Positions 1-10,181 are shown, counted from the first letter of the stretch. The stretch: DNA of 60,000 nucleotides from Membranipora membranacea (GCA_914767715.1 OU612074.1:6961501-7021500); one strand, 5' to 3'. Notes: a model not told the origin generated them from the letters alone. Translations and numbers: made by a program.

Positions 1-397
1 TGTGTGAATCTGTGATTAAATTTTGTGTTATTCATTGTATAAATCAATAGATGAGCAGCGATGAGTGATAATGGGATATGATTCATTGGATGCTGTATGC
101 AGTGTGATTGATGTATACTAGAAAACTTTGATATCAGGTGATACTCTTCCCAAGCAATTGCGCTAAAAATAAAACAACAATGTAACAAGGAATTGTGTCA
201 CACACATATTTACAAAAATTAACTCGAACAAACTACCGTTTATCATTAATCATGTTGGTTCACTGTTGCCCCACATGACTACTGATTGGGTGGTTAGTAA
301 CAAGCTTACCAGTGCAGTAGTTGAGCAAACCTTAATGCCATTTGCAGAATAACATACATGATATCTATACTTAAATATAGGCCAAACAACTTCCATG
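1..397. repeat. Dispersed repeat, copy 1 (pairs with 9244-9638)
   Basis: Positions 1-397 match 9244-9638 in the same orientation almost base for base, ending in both at the stretch reading AACTTCCATG. The copy starts at the window edge, so its true left end is unknown. No coding potential or recognisable termini are seen. The near-identity implies a recent transposition or duplication compared with other repeats in the window. Confidence 0.85.
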
Positions 398-848
398 TAT
401 TGTACAGGATATCAATCTCACATCAACCTCACATCAAACTCTATTTCTGTATCCTCGCATGTTATGCAGCTGTTGATGAGAGTAAATTTTAAGCTACTCA
501 TAGTACTGAGCATCACACTCGTACTGGTCAAATATGTACTGCTGTTAATACTGATACTAAACGCTACTCATTCAAATTCCATGTTCACAATTATCTGAAC
601 CCCAGTAACTTTTTACTGACTTCAAATTAAACCAATACTCTAAGTTGCATACTTAGTATACATGCCAGGTAACTTACTGACCAAGTTTACTATGTCATGC
701 TATATTATTAACACTAGAGTGGTGAGCACTGTTTTTTGTGCTGGCTCCACTCAAGCCATAAGTCACAGGAACTGGTGTAGTGTTGAAAACTGTCCCCGCG
801 CGGAAACATCACCGAGTTCAACACTTTACAATATTGTAAACTGTCCTA
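398..848. other. Intergenic, nothing recognised
   Basis: AT-rich sequence with repeated short motifs such as TACTCAT and ACTGATACT. Short open frames are hydrophobic but show no family motif and no splice context. No gene is supported here. Confidence 0.5.
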
Positions 849-941
849 GGAACACTTTACAATAGCAACATGCCTATTGATAACTGCCCCCCCCCCCCCG
901 TTACAGTAATCTGTCCCCCCTCCCTTTTGTAAAGTGTTCCC
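849..941. mobile_element. 93-bp MITE-like element with 14-bp perfect terminal inverted repeats
   Basis: GGAACACTTTACAA at 849-862 is the exact reverse complement of the sequence at 928-941. The interior contains a 14-C tract. A related, imperfect and inverted copy lies at about 10098-10181, and a looser relative with TTTACAAT motifs at about 5336-5412. It is too short to encode anything; a non-autonomous element is the simplest reading. Confidence 0.55.
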
Positions 942-2458
942 CTCATAGCTGACTGTCCATTTCATGGGCTGAGCTATTTATGACTAGAACTGATAAGATC
1001 AGAGACCACCGAAAAGGAGCAAAACTATTCAGCTTAGTTGGACAGATCGTAGCTTAGTTCACTCATGGTTCACTGGTCAGAGTGAACATATATACGATTC
1101 ATTTGTCTGTATTCGGAGTTGCTCCCCTGTCCATTGGAGGAAAAACAACTCCGAATTTAGGCAAATGGATCAATATTGATCTAGAGCATGGGTGGGCAAC
1201 CTTTTTCTAAAAATATTCCACACTTTACACAGGCTCAACACAATTAGGCGCAACATATCTTTCAGGTAAAAAATCGGAACCGGAGTAACAACTATGTACA
1301 AACTAAAACATATTTATTTGTAAAAGCTGTGGTATGTTGCAAGGAACTTCAGCTCAACAGAAATACTAATTTAGAAAATCTTGTGAAGTTTTGTATGTGT
1401 ATGGAAAAGGGCAGGGTGGGTGTGGGAGGGGTGCTGGCACCCCTCTGCAACGGGGAAGTTTTTTTGCGAATGCTTGTAAAATTAGATGCAATCTGGAACA
1501 TTTCAGCGATAAAGCAGGAGCATTTGCTACATGAAAACTTGTTGATACTTATCTGCATTTGTTGTTCAAGGTGACAGATTTGCTAAACAAACTAATTACT
1601 ATGATATTAACGAAAATTTTTATTCGAATTTCCAAAGGTCACCGTTCTGGGTTATTTTGAAAATAAAGCACTTGAAAGTTAAGATGATTATGTCTAGAAA
1701 CGGCTTTGGAAGCTACATGCTTAATGCTGAATGGCCACTATTTTGAAATATATTGTGCCTACATACTTGAATATCAAGATTACAAAATGCGAGATGGGAA
1801 TCGAAATTAATGTGTAATATATATCTTTTCAGGCATAAGGCCACAATCAGCCCGCAAAATATTGTTCATTAGGCCGCATTTGAAAATAGACCAGGTTGCC
1901 GACAGCTGATCTAGAGGTATGCAGGACTTTTACTTCCACCCAATAGGAATTAGCGGTGTAAAATTCTAAAATCCGACAATATCTCACAAACGCAACTATG
2001 TCTGAGAATTAAACCCACAGCTTTTTTTGCAGCCCATTAGGTAATTGTTACTGAGATATAATTCATCTCATGTCATGATATATTCTGCCTGGTATAAAAA
2101 AGAACTGTGGCAAGCTTTTAACGAATAGGAATATCTATGATTGGTGTTACACGTCACAAATACAACGACACAACAAATTATACAAGCGATTTGGTCTAGA
2201 TAAAAAATTAACATAACAAGGAGATTGCAATTGCCGCCATCTGAACTTATGACAGGCCGTACATGGGCAGCTACTATAAGAGAACTGAATAATAGTATAA
2301 TCTGTGACAAGTTTGCATGAATGAAAATAATTAAGAAATCATAGCAACAGCTGCTGTTATTTAAACTCACATGGGAGAAGTGTAAAGCAGATTACATGAC
2401 AATTATTTTATATGATAACTCCTAGGAGTACAGAGTTTAACAATGGGTATATCCAGGG
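942..2458. other. Intergenic, no gene recognised
   Basis: Contains a G-rich patch near 1408-1450 inside otherwise AT-rich sequence. The frames covering 1329-1574 and 1349-1558 lie over this patch on opposite strands, and neither shows a domain or a splice context. Nothing else supported. Confidence 0.4.
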
Positions 2459-2936
2459 GCGTATATTCTAAAATATTTCACTCACTGACTTTTTAGAGAT
2501 GAGCATAATGATCGGGCGCAGCCCGATCCACAAGCCGTAGGCTCGGCGGGGAGGGGCGCTTTAGCGCCCTCCCACCACGGAAATTTTTGCATATTGGTAG
2601 CAAAATAGTGCAAGCAGAGAGGTATTTCAATAGCTCACTGAGATATTGGTTACTTGCAGAAAACAACTCAATAGCAGTAGAAGATTACGGTAAAAATGCT
2701 CCAGTTATAAAACACCTATTTGGAAAAAAATCTGAACACGTTGGGACTCGAACCCACAACATTTTTACTAAATAGTGAGTACAAGGCAGACACTCTACAC
2801 ACTGAGCTATTCAGCCTGGCTTTAAAAACTGTGCTTTGATATGCTAGTTATAGGTGAGGAATTACGGTAGTAGGCTACACCCAGTCACCATGACTTGCAC
2901 ACAGTAATCACGGATTGCTAATATACGCCACTGCGG
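2459..2936 (-). repeat. tRNA-derived SINE, minus-strand copy
   Basis: Read on the minus strand, this starts with a tRNA-like head at about 2822-2740: an A-box-like TAGCTCAGTGTGTAGAG followed by a B-box-like GGTTCGAGTCCC. The body includes GC palindromes near 2520-2575 and ends near 2459. The body matches the plus-strand copy at 4543-4957. A short outer block (2915-2936) also matches the outer end of that copy, with about 90 extra bases between block and head here. Polymerase III promoter boxes of this type define tRNA-derived SINEs. Confidence 0.8.
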
Positions 2937-2959
2937 TATATCGGGCCCCGCCTCTTGTG

Positions 2960-3075
2960 ATTAGCCTTTGACCCTTGGAAATTTCTATCCAAGCAGATGG
3001 CTTTGAACCATTGATAATACTATTAAAGCAGATTTTAAACGCTTTACCCAGGCACTAAGGCTTAAATGATTTGCT
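2960..3075. repeat. Direct repeat unit, copy 1 (pairs with 3721-3832)
   Basis: About 110 bases sharing the order GAAATTTCTAT, AAGCAGATTTTA, CCCAGGCACT(A/T)AGGCTT with 3721-3832. The two copies are diverged and bracket the LINE remnant at 3300-3700, so they may be flanking duplications or parts of the same degraded element. Confidence 0.6.
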
Positions 3076-3299
3076 CAGGTACATTGAATTCCATATCTGG
3101 AATAGCATCATTAGCTTTCTTTTGCAAAACAAAGGGCTTGCAAAAATAGCCAGTCCCTAGTAGCAATCTAGAAATGCCCTAATCATCGACACTGTATGGG
3201 GTATAATTACAGTTTGCAATTTTGTAAACAAGACAATTTCTCAGGCTAATTATTCATGCTACTAGGGACAGCCAATCAGATAACAGTCAGATGGGAAGC

Positions 3300-3700
3300 A
3301 AACCGGTGGTTCTCAAAGGAAAGCCCAAAGGTTAGACGGGAGATGGTAGTTGATGAGGTGCGCTAGATGGAAGAGGAGCGCCGCCAGACACAAGATGTAG
3401 GCCAAGCCCAACAAGGCAGGTGAACTTGTTGGGAGTCTGTTGAGCAGCGTCAGCTCAAATGGACAGAAATGTGGTCGATGGAGCCACAAAGGATCAGCTT
3501 TCTAGTTGGTGCAGCTTATGATCAACTACCGACCCGACGAACCTGGAACGCTGGAATTTGACCGAGAACTCGAAATGCGCCGAGTGCTTGGCCAAGGGCA
3601 CACTTCGAAATATTATGTCGAATTGCCTGCGGAGCCTGGGAAGATACACGTATAGGCATAATCAAGTCCATTCTAAGAGAAGAATCCAATTCAGTGCTCA
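3300..3700 (+). pseudogene. Decayed LINE reverse transcriptase C-terminal region
   Basis: This patch is richer in GC than its surroundings and reads as protein in pieces. From 3481 the frame gives RISFLVGAAYDQLPT. After a frameshift, from 3540, it gives NLERWNLTENSKCAEC, then a third cysteine, then LGRYTYRHNQV. This order (RISFL, YD.LP.P.NL..W, C..C, C, G.Y.wRHnqV) is typical of the C-terminal zinc-knuckle region encoded by some animal non-LTR retrotransposons. Upstream, around 3360-3480, stop-interrupted frames give Q-, W- and E-rich remnants of the same domain. There are at least two in-frame stops and one frameshift, so it is dead. Confidence 0.65.
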
Positions 3701-3720
3701 GGTATGACTGTTCTTTTAGA

Positions 3721-3832
3721 TATTAGCCCTTGAACCATAGAAATTTCTATTTGAGCAAATTTTAACCATCGACATTTCTATTGAAGCAGATTTTACACAT
3801 TTTGCCCAGGCACTTAGGCTTTATTAAGTTGC
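3721..3832. repeat. Direct repeat unit, copy 2
   Basis: Second copy of the unit at 2960-3075, with point differences and one short gap. Confidence 0.6.
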
Positions 3833-3867
3833 ACTGATGATTGATTGAGGATTGCACATAGACAAAA

Positions 3868-3927
3868 CATTTTTATGCAATCTCATAGACATAGACAAAA
3901 CTATGTCTATGGGATTGAATAAAAATG
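3868..3927. repeat. Inverted repeat, about 23-bp stem
   Basis: The arms pair through CTCATAGACATAG and CTATGTCTATGGG around a six-base loop, with a few mismatches at the outer end. It would form a strong hairpin as RNA or cruciform DNA. Nothing flanking identifies its parent element. Confidence 0.7.
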
Positions 3928-3932
3928 ACTAG

Positions 3933-4542
3933 AAAAAGCCAAAAAACCTGTGCTGGCTGTTGCAAGTTTTCTATGTCATAGCATCACCTGCTGTTTTTCA
4001 TACTACTCCCAAAGAGAAGATCAGGTATGAATCTAGTTATCTTGACAAAAATTGAGGATGGAAAGGCAAAACTGTAGGTGTTTATTGTGTAAAAATAGGG
4101 CTCAGCTGCCACATAAGTTGTCGGAAGTCCCCTATGAGAACTCCTTCATGGGCATTGCAATAATACCACCTCAAACTCCGTTTTCGGTGGGATAATTCTA
4201 AATGGGTCAGATCATTTAACTGGAGCATACCATGATGTTCTGACAGACACTTTGATGGCCAAAGCTCTACCAGGGGATGGTAGTGGTATCTCATTTACAT
4301 TATGATTTAGTGAAAAAAGCCTCTTTTACGTGAAGTACCTGATAGATCTATTTTATAATTCATCAATCGATTCTATTTCTTAAAGTTTATATTCAACATT
4401 ATTGTTTATTGGATCAAGTATCACCAAAGCACACCATTGACTTTGACCCAAAGTCATTACATTCAGTTTAGCGTTCTTGAGAATGCATTTGGTTTCACAA
4501 AAAAATGAACCGTCAACAATCAATGCTGGAATACGCCTCAAC
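3933..4542. other. Intergenic, no gene recognised
   Basis: AT-rich sequence between the hairpin and the plus-strand SINE. Short frames on the minus strand at 4082-4294 and 4380-4628 have no recognised motif; the second one runs into the SINE head. Confidence 0.4.
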
Positions 4543-4957
4543 CAGTGGCGTATATTAGCAATCACGGCCCACGGGTATGGGTGAATGGCTGAATAGCTCA
4601 GTGTGTAGAGCGTCCGCCTAATAATCACTGTTCATAAGATTGTTGAGGGTTCGAATCCCTTTAAGGTCAGTTTTTTTTCAAATGGGTGCTTTATAACTGG
4701 AACATTTTTACCATAATCTTCTACTGATATTGAGTTGTTTTCTGAAAGTACCCAACAGCTCAGTGAGCTATTGAAATACCTCTCTGCTTGCACCATTTTG
4801 CTACGGATATGCAAAAATTTCCGTGGTCGGAGGGCGCTTAAGCGCCCCTCCCACACCCTCCCCGCCACGCCTACGGCGTGTGGATCGGGCTGCGCCCGAT
4901 GATTATGCTCATCTCTAAAAAGTCAGTGAGTGAAATTTTTTAGAATATACTCCCCCT
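4543..4957 (+). repeat. tRNA-derived SINE, plus-strand copy
   Basis: The head at 4583-4659 has an A-box-like TAGCTCAGTGTGTAGAGCG and a B box GGTTCGAATCC at 4648-4658. The anticodon region is long and irregular, so this is not a working tRNA. The body shares its palindromic GGCGCTTAAGCGCC and ATCGGGCTGCGCCCGAT blocks with the inverted copy at 2459-2936. The two face each other about 1.6 kb apart and could base-pair in a read-through transcript. Confidence 0.85.
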
Positions 4958-5974
4958 GGCCTCAACCAAAATAACATAGGTACACAAAATCTCTTTTAAA
5001 GATAGTACAGGTATGAAAACAGTTATTAGGTTTTAATAACCTTTTTGCAATAATAGCAAAACTTACAATCTCTATTTTGAGATTACACAATTCACCAATT
5101 ATCGATGGTAATTAATTATCATTATTACAATAATACCTTATCAATGTTTGACGAAAACCAAATGCCAAAAGTCTGAGGATGCAAAAAACCTATTGCGTCC
5201 TCTGATTGTTGCCACAAATAAGATACACAACAGGTACCCAGCGAGTAATCAACTTCGTAAAATAAGGCTACCTAAAGGCACTAGGTGTTGACGAGCATTC
5301 TGGTTAGGATACACTTATCACGGAAACCTTAGCTAAAGGTGTTTACAATATTACAATATTAAGTGTCCCCAGGTTTGTTTTCTCACAGGGGACAGTTTAC
5401 AATACTACACCGAGGATGGTGGATTGGTGATGGACAGGCCAGGTGTGTGTGGGGGTTCAGTCACTTGCCATCAGTCCCTTGTTGTGCCTGAACTTGCTGT
5501 ATTTCAAACATATTTCCTTGACATCCCAATTGTCTAAAAACATAACATTCTCGTTTTTTATCCTTACCCATCTCTTTATATTTTAACACATCAAATGCTG
5601 AAACTACCCACTAATGCAGGGATGTCCAACCTTCTTTCGGGTTTGACCACTTTATGTTTGGGAGCAAACTATTCGGCCGAACATTTTTTTAGGTAAAGTT
5701 TACTTGTAATACAGAATGAGGAGTATCCATGCCGGTATCAGCGGGTTTTTGAGTGTAAGGGCAAGTCAGGGATGGTGCCTTCACCCTAGGGGGTATGGGG
5801 CCTCTCCCAGAAAATCTTTTGAAAATAAAGGCAGTTTGTAGGCATTCCAGCCCTATTTGAGAAGAAAACTATCCAGCAATCGGCTGAATAGGCAAGAAGC
5901 AGCAGCAATAAGTGCTTTAAAAAAAGATGGCACGGACAATTTTTTGATGGCAGGAAAAAAATAGGTGTTTCTAA
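4958..5974. other. Intergenic with a MITE-like relative
   Basis: At about 5336-5412 there is a copy of the TTTACAAT/GTGTCCC-type repeat related to 849-941. The remainder is unassigned AT-rich sequence. Confidence 0.4.
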
Positions 5975-6520
5975 AGTAAAAAAGCATGCTGAATCCAAAA
6001 ATGAGGGTGTATCCGGTTGTAGTGGTCATTATCAGCGGCAGCGTGGCAGTACATGGCAGCATATCCTAAATTTTTCAATAAATCGCTTATTGTTATTGAA
6101 GATTGTAGTGTTTGATACTGCCAACAGAAAACAAGAACATAAATGTTTCCAGGGTAAACAGAGAACAGAGAACCATTATATATGTGTTATAGCGTAAAAA
6201 AGCATGATGAATAAAAAAATGAGGGTGTACCTTGTTGTAGTGGTCATCGTCAGCAGCAGCGTTGCAGTATATGGTAACATATTCCAGATATTTCATTAAG
6301 CGCTTATAGTTAGTGAAGATTGTAGTGTTTGATACAGCCAACAGAGAACAAGATTATTAATGTTTCCAGGGTAAAAATGTGTGCTGATTCAAAAAATGAG
6401 GGTTAACCCGAATTTAGCGGTCATCGTCATAGGCAGCGCGGCAACAATTTCAACAAAATAGCTTTTACTTAGTGATTTTTGCAGTTTTTGATACAGTCAA
6501 CAGAGAACAACAATACTAGA
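5975..6520. repeat. Tandem array of three diverged units of about 150-220 bp
   Basis: Units at about 5975-6155, 6195-6373 and 6374-6520 each carry, in order, a GC-ATG-TGA-type start, AAAATGAGGGT, TAG(T/C)GGTCAT, a GGCAGCG(T/C)GGC-like block, GTGTTTGATAC and CAACAGA(A/G)AACAA. Units 1 and 2 are closer to each other than to unit 3. Minus-strand open frames over the first two units simply reflect the repeat and show no domain. Confidence 0.75.
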
Positions 6521-6536
6521 GAGCAAGGAACTAGAA

Positions 6537-6852
6537 AACTAGAATGCATCTTAGAGGTGAGGCCATAGAGGACCTCACCTCTAGGATGCATTCTAGTTTT
6601 CTAGGATGTATCATATTCTCAGTATGAGGATTAGGGCACCTTGCGTCCCTCTTCATGGGCAGCCCAATCTTCTGTCTCTAAGCAAACAGCAAGAAGTAAC
6701 AGTTATGTTTAATTTTGCCTAGAGGCCATAGAGGACCTCGTAATCAAAAGTGTGCAGCGAGCTGCCAAATCTGAACTGGCACTAATCGGCCATTGGCAGT
6801 AACACTTTGATCTTAGCCAATAGGCCGAGACGCCATCATAACTGTTACTTCT
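6537..6852 (-). repeat. U2 snRNA-derived repeat, copy 1, with adjoining palindrome
   Basis: On the minus strand, 6834-6799 reads like the 5' end of U2 snRNA (GTCTCGGCC.ATTGGCTAAG followed by ATCAAAGTG). The next about 65 bases match the same stretch downstream of the second U2-like head at 12699. At 6541-6597 a palindrome contains GAATGCATC(T/C)TAGAGGTGAG in both orientations. Its sequence and the following CATCCTAG/GCGTCCCTC tail recur at 12808-12915. Short inverted repeats (AAGTAACAGTTATG) flank the U2 part at about 6695 and 6845. Confidence 0.65.
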
Positions 6853-7807
6853 GCTTTACCACTGAACCTAACTTGTAGATTTACCTTTCACAGTTTGTCC
6901 TTCTGTATTCAATAATTTATCTCTGAGATATGCTGCTCTGCAGCTTCTGTTACTTGATCTAGTTTTCCATGTCACATTTTTTCCCAGTGTCCAAGCCTGT
7001 GACAGCGATAACAATTTGATATACTAGCTGGGCAGTCAGATGTGTTGGGGAGACATAAGTACTTGGTTGATAAGGTAAAATTATGAAATTTTGAAAGGAA
7101 ATTCTAGCTCTTTTTTTTAATATCTCAAATTGCCTGAATATCGAGCTCAAGATATTATCTTTCCATCATAATATCCGAAAACATCATTAATCAGGTCTTC
7201 TTAAGTCGGGCGTAGAAGATAGAGATAACCTTTGTTCCTTGATAATGGAGGATTTTGGTAAAATAATCCTGTTCTCAGTGTTAACAGAAATTTGCCCACA
7301 GTTCACCATGAATTGTGTTGTCCCATTCCATGGTTACTCATCGTCAGTTCGATGTTTAAAATTTGGTTTTTGTATCTTTAAGCGGAATATGCAATTGGTT
7401 CGTAGCAAAGTAATTGTCAGACAGTGAAAAATTGTTATGGCCTCATCACAACTATTTGTATATAAAAATCATAAGCATGTTTTTGAATTTTTACACATAC
7501 CACGCTCCCTCTTTTCTCTTTTTGTTACTGAAGAACCCCAACTATCATGATTTCGATGTCTATAGACTATTGAGAATATGTTTTGCACTGTAATTACAGT
7601 CATTGATTTTAATTTCTATTGTTTAACACGAAACTCAAAACAAAACAACACAGCATGTAAGCTGATTGAAACTATGATTAGAAACTCCTGCATCCATTTA
7701 CAAAACAAAGAGAAAGATTGAAGATACCATGGTATAGTTGCATGGAAAAAATAGATTAAAGTTTACTCAGTAACGATCAGCGGTCAATGTGTTTTTAAAT
7801 TCTTGCC
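6853..7807. other. Upstream region of the GPCR gene
   Basis: AT-rich sequence without a recognisable exon or repeat. It should contain the promoter of the GPCR at 7808, but no single TATA or initiator site can be chosen with confidence. Confidence 0.35.
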
Positions 7808-8716
7808 ATGAAGATGAATTCTACTCAGAGGAGCTTTGACATAGCTCTACCTTCAGAGCTAGCTATCGTATGTATGATCATATTTCTAATGATAATCACA
7901 ACAAATTTTTTAACTCTCCTCACCTTCAAGCAGATGAAGAACCTTCAACTGCATCACTACCTGCTGATCTGCTTAGCAGTTGTCAATTTATTGACAATCC
8001 TGCCTCATCTGGCAGGATTTATAGGATATGTTAAAGTATTCCTATCTATTGATGACCAATCGTGTAAGACTATATCTATATCGAACCATAGCATCGTTGC
8101 CATGACAACCTGGATGCACTGTGGAATTTGCATTGACAAATATGTCTCAATTTCAAAACCAATGGTACACAGACAATTTGTTCTCAAGTACAAACCACCT
8201 TATTTAGCCATTGTATTTTCTCTAGGTATATGTGTTGTCATATTAGCCATAATGGTTGCTGCAGTTTTGTCTGAGATACTAGAGGCAGTATTTGATCCTG
8301 TGTTTGGATCATGTCTGTTTAAAGTAGATTTATCATATGTTGGTCTAATTGGTAGCCTCTTTTTTGTGATACCTCTCTTAATAGTTCTCCTCACTCACCT
8401 AATGATTTTAAATGAATTGAGAAAATCTGAATTGAGAAAGAAGAAAATGATTAAAAAGTCAATGAGAACAGCAGTTTTTGTTGTCAGCACATATTATTTG
8501 TGTATGTTTCCCTTTTTGGTAGATATATTGTGGACATTTTTCGCCTACCCTAATGCACAACCACCAGCTATTTTCTCTTGGCTGACTGTTAACTTTCTCA
8601 TGGCTAACAGCTCAATTAATTTTTTCATCCATTACACATGTCACAAGGAGTTCCAGCGTAAATTCAGATCTCTTTTCTATGTACCTTGTTCAAACTCACA
8701 TATTCAACCTCAATAA
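7808..8716 (+). CDS. Class A (rhodopsin-like) GPCR, intronless, 302 aa
   Basis: Seven hydrophobic segments fall at about residues 18-40, 49-72, 88-109, 131-154, 176-199, 219-242 and 252-276. Class A landmarks: N33 in helix 1, LAVVN in helix 2, C86 before helix 3 with C169 in loop 2 for the conserved disulfide, DKY at 110-112 for DRY, CMFP (P235) in helix 6, and NFFIH at 271-275 where NPxxY is usual. N60 replaces the near-universal helix 2 aspartate. The N-terminus has a possible N-glycosylation site at residue 4 and no signal peptide. Start: two methionines lie at residues 1 and 3; the first is used. The AATAAA at the end overlaps the stop region and could be a poly(A) signal. The ligand cannot be guessed; the substitutions suggest a lineage-specific expanded receptor. 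Function as a plasma-membrane G-protein-coupled receptor is inferred from family. Confidence 0.9.
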   Translation: MKMNSTQRSFDIALPSELAIVCMIIFLMIITTNFLTLLTFKQMKNLQLHHYLLICLAVVNLLTILPHLAGFIGYVKVFLSIDDQSCKTISISNHSIVAMTTWMHCGICIDKYVSISKPMVHRQFVLKYKPPYLAIVFSLGICVVILAIMVAAVLSEILEAVFDPVFGSCLFKVDLSYVGLIGSLFFVIPLLIVLLTHLMILNELRKSELRKKKMIKKSMRTAVFVVSTYYLCMFPFLVDILWTFFAYPNAQPPAIFSWLTVNFLMANSSINFFIHYTCHKEFQRKFRSLFYVPCSNSHIQPQ

Positions 8717-9243
8717 ACCTTTTGTGGTTGTATATGATCACGCTAAGAAAACAATCAATATGTTAATTACTTGTTTCATCATGAAGAAACTGTTAACAGG
8801 AAGTACCAAAACTTTCTATTTCAGATTAAAATACCATCATGAATAATGCTGCAGAATACATTTTTTCTCTAAACTACAATTATACTTACAGATGAAAATA
8901 AGCACTGATGGCTAATGCAAATTGACTATCTATTGTACCGCAGAAAATTTTTCTGAAAAATTATTTCCATTATCGTTTCTATGCATTTCTACATTGCTCT
9001 TTATGAGCATCGGCGAAACCGTTTTATACCCGGCCCTCGATGTATTCATGTTTTAATGTAATCATGACCCTTGATTAGACAGACGGTTGTTCAGATCAAA
9101 GGCCTCTGGACAAATGCAATTCTCTTTACTCCTATTTCATCTTCCCAAGTAAAAGAGTCACATAGAACAAATATTCGCTTTTCTAAAACCAATGATTGAG
9201 AAAATGTGTTTGAAAGGTTTTTAATGTCACTGCACTTTGAAAA
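8717..9243. other. Intergenic, nothing recognised
   Basis: AT-rich 3' flank of the GPCR gene up to the second dispersed-repeat copy. No gene or repeat identified. Confidence 0.4.
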
Positions 9244-9638
9244 TGTGTGAATCTGTGATTAAATTTTGTGTTATTCATTGTATAAATCAATAGATGAGCA
9301 GCGATGAGTGATAATGGGATATGATTCATTGGATGCTGTATGCAGTGTGATTGATGTATACTAGAAAACTTTGATATCAGGTGATACTCTTGACAAGCAA
9401 TTGCGCTAAACATAAAACATCAATGTAACAAGGAATTGCGTCACACACATATTTACAAAAATTAACTCGAACAAACTACCATTTATCATAAATCATGATG
9501 GTTCTCTGTTGCCCCACATGACTACCGATTGGGTTGTTAGTAACAAGCTTAACAGTGCAGTAGTTGAGCAAACCTTAATGCCATTTGCAGAATAACATAC
9601 AGGATATCTACTTAAATATAGGCCAACAACTTCCATGC
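9244..9638. repeat. Dispersed repeat, copy 2 (pairs with 1-397)
   Basis: Nearly identical to 1-397 in the same orientation. The left junction is inside AAAATGTGTGAATC and the right one is after AACTTCCATG, giving a unit of about 395 bases. Open frames here are not conserved coding sequence. Confidence 0.85.
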
Positions 9639-9680
9639 ACACAGTAAGATCTACTGTATTTATGGTCCTGATCGGAATAG

Positions 9681-9780
9681 ACACTGCGAGGCACCGCGAG
9701 GCACTGCGGGGCACTGCGAGGCACTGCGAGGCACTGCGAGGCACTGCGAGGCACTGCAAGGCACTGCAAGGCACTGCAAG
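9681..9780. repeat. 10-bp minisatellite, ten units
   Basis: Exactly ten head-to-tail units of consensus GCACTGCGAG. The last three are GCACTGCAAG and early units differ by single bases. The gradient of variants suggests growth by slippage or unequal exchange. It is GC-rich within AT-rich surroundings. A minus-strand reading frame through it gives a Leu-Ala-Val-Pro repeat that is an artefact of the unit. Confidence 0.95.
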
Positions 9781-10097
9781 GACAGCGTGTTCTGTGATGA
9801 GGTAATCACACATCTATCCACTGACGGCTTAGTGAACCTTTCTTCACAAACCAGAAGTCCTCAATCATGGGAGCTTCAAATAACAACTGGTGTTTGCGAA
9901 AACTAGATCTAATAGGTACTTCATGAAATAGAGGCTTTATTCACTCAATCATGATGTTAATGAGATACCACCACCGACCCCTGGTACAGCATTTGCCATC
10001 AACCAGAACATCATGGTTTGCTTCAGTTAGATGGTCTGACCAATTAAGATTATGATAAACTGCTGGGCTCTTGAAATAGACAGTCAGCAATATGCGG
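9781..10097. other. Intergenic, nothing recognised
   Basis: No coding, RNA or repeat feature recognised. Confidence 0.4.
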
Positions 10098-10181
10098 GGG
10101 GCACTTTACAACACAGGGGGACACTTTACAATAGGGGGAGGGCAACTGACAATAGGCCTGTTGCTATTGTAAAATGTCTCC
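10098..10181. mobile_element. MITE-like element related to 849-941, inverted
   Basis: Carries GCACTTTACAA near its left end and TTGTAAAATGTCTCC at its right end, an imperfect version of the inverted termini at 849-941. The interior GGCCTGTTGCTATTG matches the other copy in reverse complement, and the G-tracts here correspond to the C-tracts there. Confidence 0.5.

Noticed and set aside
395-598. Hydrophobic 67-aa frame as a small membrane protein
   Set aside because: Composition follows local short repeats; no conserved motif or splice context.
4583-4659. Possible functional tRNA gene with A and B boxes
   Set aside because: Spacing and arms do not fold cleanly, and the sequence continues into a SINE body shared with an inverted copy.
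9681-9780. CRISPR-like array
   Set aside because: Units are contiguous with no spacers, and the genome is animal.
9493-9813. Minus-strand frame with Leu-Ala-Val-Pro repeats
   Set aside because: It is the translation of the 10-bp minisatellite and flanking repeat.
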